Positions 32,515 through 44,300 of a stretch of 64,000 bases of DNA are shown here, piece after piece. The notes beneath the pieces were generated by a model, which saw nothing but the letters and a program-made list of their open reading frames with translations, was not told the DNA's origin and searched no databases. Numbering within the stretch: position 1 is the stretch's first letter; every line of letters starts with the position of its first letter. The DNA comes from Quercus robur (lineage: Eukaryota; Streptophyta; Magnoliopsida; Fagales; Fagaceae), in contig NC_065539.1 of assembly GCF_932294415.1 (NCBI RefSeq), forward strand, positions 34,474,001 to 34,538,000, in the 5' to 3' direction. The position numbers and the translations under genes were made by a program.

Positions 32515-32984
32515 TGTAGGGAATTTAACCAAAAATTCCTAACCTGTGAGAAACAAAACAAATAGAGAAAACACACGCCAAAGAAAATAATCACAAGCAC
32601 AAAACAATATTTACGTGGTTCGGCAATTTGCCTACGTCCACGGAGTTGCAGGGATTTTACTATTATCAGGGAAAATACAATAGTGCACAAGACCACTCTC
32701 AAGAAACCTAAATCTCAATTACACCCTAGCACTCTCTCATAGAAAAATTAAGAATAGAAGCTGACTGCCTCTCTTTTCTCTATTTTCTCTCATGCGGCTT
32801 GCTCACTAGGTTAATTGGAATTTTTCTTTTTCTTTAATCTCACGGTAGCCCTTAAAATATAATATATATATATATTACTTTATGTAAAGTCGGCTGAGTG
32901 GGATTCCTAATACAACTTGTATTAGGTCAATTTATGGCCGGATTGGGCTTTATGGGCTTGTGGCAAATTCAAGCCACACTAACA
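32515..32984 (-). repeat. Copia right LTR (5' LTR)
   Basis: 470 bp with the same ends as its partner. The primer-binding complement (CTCTGATACCAGT on plus) abuts it at 32501-32514, so this is the promoter-bearing LTR. Confidence 0.93.
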
Positions 32985-33130
32985 GTGTGAAACTTTGCCA
33001 TTGTGTGAATTGTATTATGTGAAGGATATTACAATAAAGCATGAGATTTTTTTCAGAAAAAGGAGAAAAAACCCCTGCATTTCAGTACAATCTACTGAAG
33101 TTCAAGCACCAACCGGCATATAATCTAACA

Positions 33131-33393
33131 CTAGGTTTTCACAGAGCTTGGTTTGTTAGTCCTGAGGTATCTTTTTTGACTTGGAACTGCTACTGTGGAC
33201 CCTTTCTTTCCTCTAAGGTCGCCCTTACTATCATCGGCATCCTTGGATTTCCTTGTGTGAACAGTACATTCAGTGATGTTGCTCGAGATAATCTTACACT
33301 GTGCATGTCTGCTTTGAACCAAGTTGTGGTTCTTCAAACCTGAAGGTCGTTTTGCTTTGACCCTATTTTTATTCCCAATCATCACGTCATTAT
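33131..33393 (-). pseudogene. Orphan last exon of the unknown five-exon gene
   Basis: This is an almost exact copy of exon 5 at 41373-41635 (protein differences: VMIG versus EMIG and SGL versus SGF). It still has its reading frame, its stop and its acceptor AG. Exons 1-4 are absent because the duplication ends at 33413. It cannot give the full protein; without selection it should decay, and its intactness points to a recent duplication. Confidence 0.85.
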
Positions 33394-33413
33394 CTGAATA
33401 GAAATTTACCAAA

Positions 33414-36400
33414 CCTGTGGCAAATTACTCGTCAAAAAGCTGGTCAAAAAGCCCAATTTTCATTGGCAATATCAAAAACCCAATTTTCACTGGCAATATC
33501 AAAAGCCCAATCTTCATTGGCAATATCAAAAAAGCACAATCCCCACTGGCAATATCAAAAGCTCAGTTCCCACTGGCAATATCCAAAACCTAATTTTCAT
33601 TGGCACTATTTTATCAAAAAAGCCCAAGATTATTAACGCTTGGCAAAGAAAAAATATCATGGTATAATATGAATATGGCAAAAACCATGGCAATTGTCTT
33701 ATAAAAGCTTATTAGGAGTTATCTTGAAGATTATGTTCTCATATTATAAACTCATGAAATACATGGTCATCATTTGCATCACAACATCCATAACATATAC
33801 CTTCAGCACTCATGGTAAATATTCAAACCCACAAGCTCATCATTTGAATTATGATGGGATTATTAGAAACCATGAACATTATTTACAATATGGAATTCAT
33901 CATAGTAAATGTTATTTACAAAGGCATTTTGAAACTTGTCCTATTGTTTCAAATATTACAATTAATTGCCCAAAGGCCCATTGCAAGTATTTATGAAAAA
34001 CCAAAAAATATTTGCTAATAAAAATCCATGAGGAATGAAAACCCATGGCAAACATGCGTTGTTAATGTCCATTTTGTAGGATGTATACAACCCAGACTAT
34101 GTGAGCAAGCCCAATGTAAAAGATCCCAGCAAGAGACAAAGGATTGAAAGTGGACAAACCAGCCCCTGTTCATCCCTAACCAAAGTACAGTTGGAGGCCC
34201 CTACAAGAGAACCAAGTCTTTGAGGATGAACTAGGGACTGTCCCATCAGCTTTCTGTCACCCTCTACCTAACGTGAACAGTGCCCGAGGGTTGTGATACT
34301 AGTTGAAGTCTAAAGGATGATGGAACTTCATCATCCTCAAGACTGTACCTCCAGGAAAAAGGGAGCTAAAACCAAGTTATTCAAACCTCAACAAATTGAT
34401 ACTATAAATGTCAAAAAAGTTCAAGACATGATTCATGTGCCAAGCCCATGAATCCTAAAGGGGAAAAATTGGAAACATGTGGTTTGGAGGGCATAAAGGG
34501 ATCTCTAGCGGAACCCCCTAGAGTGGACTTAGAGTTTGACACCTGGCTTGGGGTGTTGAATTCTACTTCTTGGGGATCCAAATCTCAGTTGCAGTATTAG
34601 GATTCGTTCTTGATACATGCCTTAATCCCATTGGTTAAGCTTAGCCCCAAAAATCCTGGCATTTAATGCAAAGCACTCCAAAATCCCATCATGTGTCATA
34701 TATTACTCAAAGAAGCAAGGTAGCTCCTAAAGTAAATCTCCTACTTCTGGCCAAATCCTAGGAAGATTAACCTTGATTCACTTCCTCTGATCAGTCCTAC
34801 GTTTTTTGGATTCTTGTTAATTAATACTTCTCTAAAACTTCATTATAAAAACATAAGCACCTCAGCCCACAAAGACAGCTACTCCCTCTGAAACTCTTGA
34901 TTTGTTTGCCATTTTACTTGTGGTTTAACTCTCCTTTAGCTCACCACTCATTCCTCTTAGACCACACCTACTTAACCTCAGATATTCTTTTCCCCTTTTA
35001 CACAACCACAGGTCATAAATGTCTCCCAATTAGTCATAAACAACCCACTACTCACTAAAGCCTTAACCTCAGTATTAATCCTATACCACTCACTCAAAAC
35101 AACCCACATTACCTCATTCATGCCTTATGAACACACACTCACCAAAATCTTAATTTAATACTTGTTGCACTGAGTTGGGATCCCTCTCTCCCTTCACACC
35201 ATGCCAATTAATCATTTTCTCCTTCCTATGAAACTTTTAATTTTACTGTTAAAAGATATAATGTATTTGTAACAATCGAACTCTTCCCTCACATTGATGT
35301 AATGATGGCCGAAAGTACAATAAATTCCCCTAACCGAGACATATAAGGACCCCTAGGAGTTAACACTTTTCTAAATTTATTTAATCATTGACTACTGGAT
35401 TGTGTAATTTCACCTTTGCTGTTGGAAAATTTATCTTTCTAGACTTGAGTGTAATTTCACTCTTACCGCTGGAGAATTTATTTCCCTGGTACTATCAAAA
35501 CAAAACCACTAACGTATTAATTAAGTATTGCAAAGTATTTTCATTGGGCTTTTGTTGTTGTTTTGTCAAGTGCAGCATTTGTCTCTTGCTTGGATAGGTT
35601 TGTCATCACACCGAAAGTCTTTGGGTACCATTTTAAGAGTCCATAGTTGAGTTTCGGCTTGACTTCCTGACATTTTATTCAGAGGCATTAATTTCTCCCT
35701 CGACAGATTGATAACATAGTTATTGATTTTTTTTTTTTTTTTTTTTTTATCTCTTTTAGAAATTTTGCAAGCATGAAAAATTTAAAAAGAAAATGTAATC
35801 CATGGAAAATCTTCAAGTGACCTTGAAGTAATTGTGAGATCGGTTGTGTTCAACAATCAATTTTTTAACGTTAGATTACTGTGAAGATGAAGGCTAGCTC
35901 TGCAGTTACAGCAGGAGAAGGGATCTCAGATACCGTGTTTGTGTACTCGTATTAGAGGTCTTATAAGTCAACGTGTATCACAACTTTTTTATAGTGGGTT
36001 TAACTAGTTGGACTAGGTTTTTCTTGGAGTGTTTTACGGTTTACCTTGTTAGATTTTCACTTCGTAAACAATTCATCGTCTCTTGTGTGTGAATGCGTGA
36101 TTGTTTTTGTTGCGTTTGATGTACTGCTCTATCAAATCACCACTGAAACTGGCGAGCTAACTACTTCAACTATAATTGTAAATTTGTTAAAACTGTTAGA
36201 AAGCGGAACTAGGAGCATAAACGGAATTTTCGGTATATTAATTTGACTGGGAGTCTTGAGAAAATGTTTTATAGAAGTTGATGGATCATGAATACTCATC
36301 TCTCTAACATGTGATATTCCACATTGTAGTTACATAAGGTAGTCTTGATGAGTAATATACTCTCAATTTTCTGAGGACCTAATCAGTCACTCGTTTTAGA

Positions 36401-37026
36401 ATAGAGACACAATATTTCTTAATTGAGAATAGGTCTTATTCTATTGTTACTAGGGAAATGACAGTACTTAGTAGAAACAATACTACAGTCTACAGACATG
36501 CATGCATGACTGACTTGGAATACAAAAACAACAACTCTCAAAACAATATTGATTACTGAAGAACTTGGAACCCCCTCAGAAATGCAAGACGGACACATTG
36601 TATTCAACCACAGCATTTCCGGTCTTTTGATTAAACCAAACTGTCTTCGCCAAAGCGTAGCCCCAAGCATATCGGAAAACTCTTAGGAGTTAACACTTTC
36701 TTAAATTTATTTAATCATTGACTACTGGATTGTGTAATTTCACCCTCACCGTTGGAGAATTTATCTTTTTGGATTTAAGTGTAATTTCACCCTTACCGCT
36801 GGAGAATTTATTTTCCTTGTACTATCAGAACAAGACCACTAACATATTAATAAAGTATTTTCATTGGGTTTTTGTTGTTGTTTTGTCAAGTGCAGCATTT
36901 GCCTCTTGCTTAGATAGGTTTGTCATCACACCAAAAACCTTTGGGTACCATTTTAAGAGCCCATAGTTGAGTTTCGGCTTGGCTTCCTGACATTTTATTC
37001 AGAGACATTAATTTTTTCCTTGACAG
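33414..37026. other. Spacer between the two duplication copies
   Basis: This holds a minisatellite (33436-33610), AT-rich DNA to about 34010, unassigned unique-looking sequence (34020-35350), a direct repeat pair (35355-35815 and 36686-37130) and ~870 bp between those repeats. Short open frames lack any family signature. I did not find a convincing gene. Confidence 0.45.
33436..33610. repeat. ~30-bp minisatellite, about six copies
   Basis: Units are variants of CACTGGCAATATCAAAAGC followed by CCAATTTTCATTGG, with CC/TT/CA changes at a few positions. It starts immediately right of the duplication breakpoint (33413), so it may mark or have promoted the breakpoint. Confidence 0.85.
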
Positions 37027-37130
37027 ATTGATAACATAGTTATTGATTTTTTTTTTTTTTTTTTTATCTTTTTAAAAAATTTTGCAAACATGAAAAATAT
37101 AAAAAGAAAATGTAATCCATGGAAAATACA
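35355..37130. repeat. Direct repeat of ~450 bp (35355-35815 and 36686-37130)
   Basis: Both copies begin AGGAGTTAACACTTT, carry TGGATTGTGTAATTTCACC and TACCGCTGGAGAATTTATTT, then GACAGATTGATAACATAG, a T-run and AAATGTAATCCATGGAAAAT. The second copy is continuous with the right PPR segment, so the first is a truncated third copy of the segment's left edge. Confidence 0.8.
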
Positions 37131-37345
37131 AGTGCTTCAAGTTTTCATATAAGTTTTTATTCTGATTACTATTTTACGAAAATCATTACAGTTTACATTT
37201 ACAATTTTATTTGTAAATTTAACTGTGTTCTTATTATAATTATCATTTTAAATTACTTTAAATCCATTATAATTTTAACTCTCTCAAGGTGTTTCAAACT
37301 GTTTTTACAGTTTCCCTCCCATTTGGTCGTTAAAACTACTGGAGT

Positions 37346-39424
37346 ATGTTGTTCATCTTTCAAGCCCTCAAACTCACACAAAATCTCTCTCTAAAGCTCA
37401 CTAAAACACTCTCTCTCACAAACGGAAACCCCAAATCCTTTTCACAACGCCATACCACAACAACACTTCCCAATCTAAAGCCTCTCAACTCCAAGATTTC
37501 AAGCTACATGAGAAACGGCCTCATCGAAGAAGCTCAGAAACTGTTTGATAAAATGCCTCTGAGAAATACGGTCACGTGGAACGCGATGATTCGTGGGTAC
37601 TTTATAAATGGGAGATTTGTTGAAGCGGTCAATTTCTTCGATCAAATGCCTGAAAGGGATATTTTTTCATATAACACAGTGATTGATGGGATGATGCAGT
37701 GTGGGGATGTGGATGGTGCCAGAGAGGTTTTTGATGGGATGCCATTCAGAGATGTTGTTACTTGGAATTCAATGGTTTCTGGGTATATTCGCAATGGTAT
37801 GATTTACAAAGCAGTAGAAGCATTTGATGGGATGCTGTTGAAAGATGTGATTTCATGGAACTTGGTAATTGGGGGGCTTGTAAATTGTGGAGATTTGGAT
37901 TTGGCTGAAGAGTATTTCAGACAAATGATTGTTCGGGATATTGTGTCTTGGACTATAATGATTTCGGGGCTGGCTAGTGCAGGACGGGTTCTTGAAGCTC
38001 GTGAGCTCTTTGTGAACATGCCTGTAAGGGATGTTCGGGCTTGGAATGCAATGATGGTTGGATATATAGAAAATGGACAGATTGAAATTGCAGAGGATTT
38101 GTTTCAGAAAATGCCCAAGCACAATTTTGAGTCTTGGAATGAATTGATAAGTGGGTTGGTGAGGAGCAAAAGAGTTACTCATGCTATAAATCTTTTCATG
38201 GAGATGCCACAGAAATGTCAAAAAATGTGGAACTCAATCCTGTTGGAACTAGTAAGAAATGGGCTCATCAAACAAGTTCATGCTATTATGGAGAAATTCC
38301 CATACAGTGATGTTGTGACATGGACAAATTTGATTGTTGGATATTTTGGATTAGGTGAGGTTGGGGGAGCAATTCAGATTTTTGAATTGATGCCAGCCCG
38401 AGATGCAACTGTGTGGAATGCCACAGTATTTGGATTAGGAGAAAATGATCAAGGTGAGGAAGGTTTAAAGCTGTTTATTAGAATGACAGAATCAGGTCCA
38501 TCTGCAGATAAAGCTACATTCACTAGTGTTTTGACAATATGTTCAGACTTGCCAACCTTACAGTTTGGAAAACAAACTCATGCAGGCGTTATAAAATCTG
38601 GTTTTAATAGTTTCATTTCAGTTTCCAACGCAATGATTACCATGTATGCAAGATGCGGAAGCATGCATTCTGCTCTGTTGGAGTTCTCTTCCATGTCAAG
38701 CCATGACATCATTTCGTGGAATTCTATAATATGTGGCTATGCACACCATGGAAATGGTGAAAAAGCCCTCGAGATGTTTGAAAGAATGAGATTAACTGAT
38801 ACAATGCCTAATCATATAACCTTTGTTGGTGTTCTATCTGCATGTAGCCATGCTGGGTTGGTAGACCAAGGTAGGTACTACTTTGATTTCATGAAATCCA
38901 AGTGTTGTCTTCAACCAAAAATTGAACATTATACATGTATTGTTGATTTGTTGGGGAGATTTGGACTCATAGATGAGGCAATGAACTTTTTAGATCAAAT
39001 GAGAGCAGATGGAGTTGAAGTTCCTGCAAGTGTTTGGGGAGCTTTGCTAGGAGCCTGTAGAATTTACAAGAACATTGAGGTGGGCAAGATTGCTGGCGAG
39101 AGGGTTTTGGAAGTAGACCCTTGTAACTCTGGTGTGTATTTGATCTTGGCTGAATTGTTTTTGAGTGGTGGAAAGAGAGGAGAAGCTGAAAAAATTTGGG
39201 CTCAAATGAAAGAGAATGGAGTCAAGAAGCAACCAGGATGTAGTTGGATTGAGGTAAACCGCAGTGCACATATATTTCTTTCAGGAGATAGTTCACACCC
39301 TGAGTTCAGTAGAGTCTGTTGTGTTTTAGACTTGATACATATGGAGTTGGAGATCAAAATTTCAGAATCGAATGCTGTTTCATTTCAACAGATAAAAGTT
39401 CCATTTGATGGACATTATGGGTGA
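37346..39424 (+). CDS. PPR protein, E class, full-length paralogue
   Basis: This single-exon gene encodes 692 residues. It starts with the same MLFIFQALKLTQ presequence-like region. From about residue 50 it has a long run of 31-residue S-type motifs, one per RDxxxWN phrase (TWNAMI, SYNTVI, SWNLVI, SWTIMI, AWNAMM, SWNELI, MWNSIL, TWTNLI, VWNATV). Longer P/L motifs follow (ADKATFTSVL, NHITFVGVL), and E/E+ motifs close it. It lacks a DYW domain, so if it edits RNA it would need a partner deaminase. At4g02750-type proteins are the nearest group I recall. Residues 172-357 are the six motifs missing in the left copy. The site corresponding to the left copy's upstream ATG is CTG here. Role: sequence-specific organellar RNA binding; target unknown. 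Confidence 0.93.
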   Translation: MLFIFQALKLTQNLSLKLTKTLSLTNGNPKSFSQRHTTTTLPNLKPLNSKISSYMRNGLIEEAQKLFDKMPLRNTVTWNAMIRGYFINGRFVEAVNFFDQMPERDIFSYNTVIDGMMQCGDVDGAREVFDGMPFRDVVTWNSMVSGYIRNGMIYKAVEAFDGMLLKDVISWNLVIGGLVNCGDLDLAEEYFRQMIVRDIVSWTIMISGLASAGRVLEARELFVNMPVRDVRAWNAMMVGYIENGQIEIAEDLFQKMPKHNFESWNELISGLVRSKRVTHAINLFMEMPQKCQKMWNSILLELVRNGLIKQVHAIMEKFPYSDVVTWTNLIVGYFGLGEVGGAIQIFELMPARDATVWNATVFGLGENDQGEEGLKLFIRMTESGPSADKATFTSVLTICSDLPTLQFGKQTHAGVIKSGFNSFISVSNAMITMYARCGSMHSALLEFSSMSSHDIISWNSIICGYAHHGNGEKALEMFERMRLTDTMPNHITFVGVLSACSHAGLVDQGRYYFDFMKSKCCLQPKIEHYTCIVDLLGRFGLIDEAMNFLDQMRADGVEVPASVWGALLGACRIYKNIEVGKIAGERVLEVDPCNSGVYLILAELFLSGGKRGEAEKIWAQMKENGVKKQPGCSWIEVNRSAHIFLSGDSSHPEFSRVCCVLDLIHMELEIKISESNAVSFQQIKVPFDGHYG

Positions 39425-41372
39425 GATCATTTTTGCTCACAATATATGTACCATATTGTTCGGATCCATGACTTAAATACAAAGAACTTATGGGTACAAG
39501 TTGATGGGATAAGGATTAGGATTTAAGAAGGAAATGGATGGGAATCTGGAGTTGTTGCTTTTGTAGATTGGAGTTGCCAGTCAGAGGATAAATCAAGTAA
39601 GTAAAAATGTAACATTGTCCCACAACCCAGTAGAAGTTTGAAATTTGGGTTGATCACTTGATTACTAATCTTAATACATCGAAATACAGATGGGACCAAA
39701 TTATCATGCTGTTTCTTCAAGAGTATATATACAAAGTGTGCTCAGGTGTATGCCTCCTAGCAGAAATGGAAGCATGTCTAGTAATGTTCAAGCAGATCTT
39801 AGTTTTTAATTTTCTGGGATGCTTTAAGGATTGCAACAATAGCAGAGGAGGGAAACAAGATTGCCAAAAGGTCGGCAGAAGAGAAGAGGTCGGTGAAAAA
39901 AGATTTTGTATTTACCCTTTATAATTGGCTAAGATTTAATTTAGTGGTGAGCATACAAGTTTGTATCGATATATTTTTATAGATATTCAAATATGATAGA
40001 GGCAAACATTTTTAAGTCTTTGAAAAATACACACACCCCAATTTGATCCCTATAACTTACAACTTTTAAATGGAGTACCTAAAGAATTTTAAAATTTTCT
40101 CCCAAATTGTTTTTTCTTTTTTTAAATTTGCAATATTAAGTTCTTCCTTTTGTCTAATTGACAGAAATTGATGGTGCTGTTTTTTTTTTTGAGCTAACTC
40201 TTATGTGGTTAAAGGAAGTCAGTTGAACATCCACACTCTTTACATATGAAAAGCGATCATATGGAATTTCTTTTTTTGGGTAGATATGGCTCATTCATGT
40301 GTTATTTTATTCTATTTAAAATTAAGAGTTACCCAACCAAAATAATTTTAAAAAAAAAAATTAAATCAGAATTTTTTTTGCCTATTTATTAACGTAACAA
40401 CCATTTTTTTACTGGGATATTGCTAATTAAATTAGCAGTTAACCGTCTATACTAAAAAACCAATTAGTGTCTTAATCTAATAATAAAGAAAAATTATCAG
40501 GAACGAACGACATAGATTGAAACTATTTCTCAAAAAAAAAAAAAAAACAATTGACCAAATTCCAAAACAAATTCAGATTCTTGGAACCATTTAAAATTGA
40601 CGGTTATTTGGATCCACCAACAATTATGGGGCTGTTTGCAATGTACCTCCTACAATTAACACCTTAATTCAAAATTAATGTTCACTCCACCATCCAAAAT
40701 TAGTATTTTTTTTTTTTTTTTTTGAAGAGGTAGAGCTTCAACCTATAGCGTCTGTAAGCGGGTATAGAACTCCAGATTTCTTATTCGACAATAAGAGACT
40801 TTATAAATAAACTAACTGCAACTTACTCCAAAATTAGTATCTAAATTAACAAGTTAGTAAGTAGATTAATTTCTAATTAAAACATTGATTGTAAAATTTT
40901 CATACTTAAAGGTTACATTGCAAATTTTCCTATAATTTAGGATGAATGGTTCAATAATTATATGTTAATCTAAATGGTTTTGTATATATAATACATTAAC
41001 TGAAAATTAGTGCTGACTGTAGAATTTTTTTTTTAGTTTAGAGTGTGCAGTGCAAAAACTCCAGTATTGTTTTTTTTTTTTTTTTTGAGATAAAAAAATT
41101 TAATTTAGTTAGTACAATATAAACTGCTCACTTCTTGGCACCTAAAACAAAGCAAAGTTAAATATGTCAGAAACACTGGAATGAAAGAGGGGAAAAGGGA
41201 AATGAAAATGAAGTGATTTATACATGGTGTAAAACTTTGCCATTGTGTGAATTGTATTATGTGAAGGATAATTACAATAAAGTATGAGATTTTTTAAGAA
41301 AAAGGAGAAAAAACCCCTGCATTTCAGTACAATCTACTGAAGTTCAAGCACCAACCGGCATATAATCTAACA
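39425..41372. other. 3' flank of the right PPR gene
   Basis: Homologous to the left copy's flank. It holds SINE-like tails (about 40464-40548), T-runs and the intact copia target site near 41234. No additional gene is seen. Confidence 0.5.
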
Positions 41373-44300
41373 CTAAGTTTTCACAGAGCTTGGTTTGTTA
41401 GTCCTGAGGTATCTTTTTTGACTAGGAACTGCTACTGTGGACCCTTTCTTTCCTCTAAGGTCGCCCTTACTATCATCGGCATCCTTGGATTTCCTTGTGT
41501 GAACAGTACACTCAGTGATGTTGCTCGAGATAATCTTACACTGTGCATGTCTGCTTTGAACCAAGTTGTGGTTCTTAAAACCTGAAGGTCGTTTTGCTTT
41601 GACCCTATTTTTATTCCCAATCATCTCGTCATTATCTGAATAGAAATTTACCAAATGCCAAGAGTTAAAAAGGCTGCAAATAGATCATAGGTGAGGTTAA
41701 ATTTGTCTCAATGTGTGTGTGTGTGTGTGGATGTTGATGAAACTTGCATTAGGAAATAAGTTACGCCGCAGTCTCTACAAGTACATTTCAGACTCAATTT
41801 CTTTAAGTTAATTCTTTCCCTTCCTAAAGCATAATGATAAAACTTTGGAAAAAGTTTGGTTCCAAACACGTTTAGAGTTATCTTGCTCCAACCTACAACA
41901 TGGCAATTGAAGAAACCATCCATTTGTAATTTAGTCACATGAATTTTTTAAAAAGTCACATGACTGGTCTAAATATTAGACATAGATTGTATTATAATTT
42001 TCCAGGAAAAGCCAAGCTTTGTCCTAAAATTTTATCCCCACCAAAAGAAAAATGATTGGACTCTTAGCTTCCATCTACAAAAAGTGAATTATCTTAGCAT
42101 CTCTCTCTCTCACTCTACGCTTCTGTATCTAGCCAAAGATTCTTCCCACAATCATAGTTCATCACTGCATACGGATTGACTTGCTCCAGTGAAGTATTCT
42201 TCAAAGGTCTCTATCATTGCAGTTAAAAGCAAACCTTAACCATTGTGAGATGTCGCTATGCTATATCTATTGTAGTTTTTGGTTGACTTTATAAGTTATG
42301 CAATAGCTACATGAAACATGGATGGTTGTTATGTGCTGCACACACAGAAGAATATGTCCCTGATTCGTTTTTGGATGATCTTACTATTTTAGAAGTTGTG
42401 ATGAAGACAATAACAATCTTGTGCTACAAAGTGCAAACACCTAGTTGTTTAGATTTTTTAAAAAACTCCCCCTAAGATGGTCAATTCAGAAAGTATCATA
42501 AGGATAGAAAAATTGTAATTACACAAACTGCCAGATATTATGATGATGATGATGATGATAACAATAACAATAATAATAATAATAACTTCCCTCTGTATTA
42601 TATTTTATTTCTTAAAAATTCTCTAGAATTTCATTTGGGAGAAATTATTCCCATATTGTCTATATAAGGTCATTAATAACTAATAGAACCTAATTGCAAG
42701 AACTGAATGAGACAGAAACCAAAAAAAAAAAAAAAGGAAAAAGTAAGATTATAATGAAGTAGTTATGTGAAATTACCTGGACTAGATAAGACAGCACGTG
42801 GACGCAGGATTGAGCTGGCTCTAATACTTATTTTATCATCCTCATCAATCTTTTTGTCAATTTCCCCTGTTCCTGTTGATCAACAGAGGAGGATGTCATA
42901 ACTGTAAGATATCTCTATACAAAAATACATGCAGGATTTTTTTTCCAGAAATCTGTGGGGCAAAACCAAACCTTCAGATGCAGAAATTGTGGGCATAATC
43001 AAACTTTCAGATACAGAAGTTGTTGACACAAGTACGTTTGGTACATAAGACTTTGGAATTTTTGCAACATATGCTGGAGAAATTTCTTCATTTTCCTTTG
43101 CTGAAATGGGGATGAGAGGAAGAAGAATAAGAAAAAGAAGTTAAGGATTATATTTTAAAACCCAACTACCATTCAATCTACTGAAAGTAAACATAGATAT
43201 AGCTTTACCAAAAAGAAAAGAAAAGATAGAAGTTTAACAAACTTCATCACAGCAGTTAGAGGTCTTCAATTTAAACAATACTCTTGTGATAATGTTTCAA
43301 TTTAAAATTGTTGGTTTCATGTATCAATTTACCTCATTCAGACAGAAATCAGTGACATTTGAACCAAGGCTAGTTTTGTTTCAACTTCCAAAGAGGATAA
43401 AATATCATCAGGAAAGATGTATCAAAGCTTTGTCTCAGGAGGTAAACCACAGGAGGACTTTGCACTTGCCTTTAGCATTTTAGAAAATATTTCTTGGATT
43501 GCAAGTGATAAAACATTCTGAGCTAGTCTGGTTGTGAGATGCTGCTAAGGGAAAATATATTTATGGGACCTGTAAGTCACTCTGATCAAAGTTTGATGCA
43601 AGAAACTACACAAACTAGTGACTGTAAATTTCCCTAATGTTAACTACCTCTGTAAATTTTATTTGATTTAACTGTCATTTTGGTTCTTAACCTTTGCACC
43701 ATGTTTCATAATGGTCTCTAACCTTTCAAATGTCATTTCGTTCTTCGTGTCAAAATAGTCATTGTTGTTAAGTAGTGGATGGAAGTGTGCCTCTGCTTGT
43801 CAGATCAAACTTTTTCATCCACTACTTTTCAACAATGACTATTTTGATACAAGAACAAAAGGTTAGGAACTAAAATGACACATTTGATAGGTTAGGAACC
43901 ATTTTGAAATATGGTGCAAAGGTTAGGACAAATATGGTAACTAAACCTTTCTTTATATACCATAATTCCTTTAGAAGCGGTTGGGCCAAAAAGATCCTCA
44001 TAATGCACATTTGGCAATTGACCCTTCTTCGGTCACTGGGTCCTAGGGCCACAATGATCAACCCATCTCGGGAGGATGTAACTGCATTACCGTACTCCTG
44101 TAGGAATCTTCCCTTTGGCTAGTCAGTATGATACGATGATCCCCCTCAAAATGAGGGTCTCACATCAGCATTTTATCGTGCCCTACCAATTGTCAATCAC
44201 ATTTAATATGATTGAACTCGTTCCATGCGCCTACAGTTTTGAGGTGGTTCATGGTTGTCCTGTACCCGTCCTTTTAGTCAAACGAAGGTCTGAAAGGCCA

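Larger units (their letters stand above)
27936..32984 (-). mobile_element. Ty1/copia retrotransposon, GTGTG target duplication
   Basis: LTRs lie at 27936-28431 and 32515-32984 (TGTAGGGAA...CTAACA). The flanking GTGTG occurs at 27931-27935 and 32985-32989. The minus-strand primer site TGGTATCAGAGC lies next to the right LTR (near 32500-32514), and a purine tract (AAGGTGGAGATT) lies next to the left LTR. Domain order Gag-protease-integrase-RT-RNase H is that of Ty1/copia. The LTRs differ by roughly ten substitutions plus small indels, so it is older than the LTR element at 15 kb. A frameshift near 30880 and a zinc-knuckle change suggest it is no longer autonomous. The empty site is preserved in the right duplication copy near 41234. 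Confidence 0.96.
23952..33413. repeat. Left copy of the segmental duplication
   Basis: This matches 37027-41655 over PPR gene, downstream flank and the last exon of the next gene. It contains three private changes: the 5-kb copia insertion (27936-32984), the six-motif PPR deletion, and a ~180-bp tandem duplication (27217-27573). The right edge at 33413 cuts the homology 20 bp past an exon boundary, after the shared ATTTACCAAA. Without the copia it is about 4.4 kb. Confidence 0.9.
37027..41655. repeat. Right copy of the segmental duplication
   Basis: Partner of 23952-33413. It carries the full-length PPR gene, an uninterrupted copia target site near 41234, and the last exon of the unknown gene in its normal place. 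The homology ends at 41655 (ATTTACCAAA, then diverging), just upstream of exon 5. It appears to be the ancestral arrangement. Confidence 0.9.

Noticed and set aside
33414-33640. Possible CRISPR-like array (regular ~30-bp units)
   Set aside because: Units are contiguous variants of one another without unique spacers, and this is a plant nuclear region. It is a minisatellite.
36419-36670. Minus-strand open frame, with another frame reading YAWGYALAKTVWFNQKTGNA
   Set aside because: It faintly resembles a lectin-type fold, but the stretch is short, ends quickly and has no flanking exons. It is too weak to annotate.
35388-36966. Pair of similar ~70-80-codon plus-strand frames (35388-35597 and 36718-36966)
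   Set aside because: They lie within a duplicated non-coding repeat and change frame and length between copies, so the similarity comes from DNA duplication and not coding constraint.
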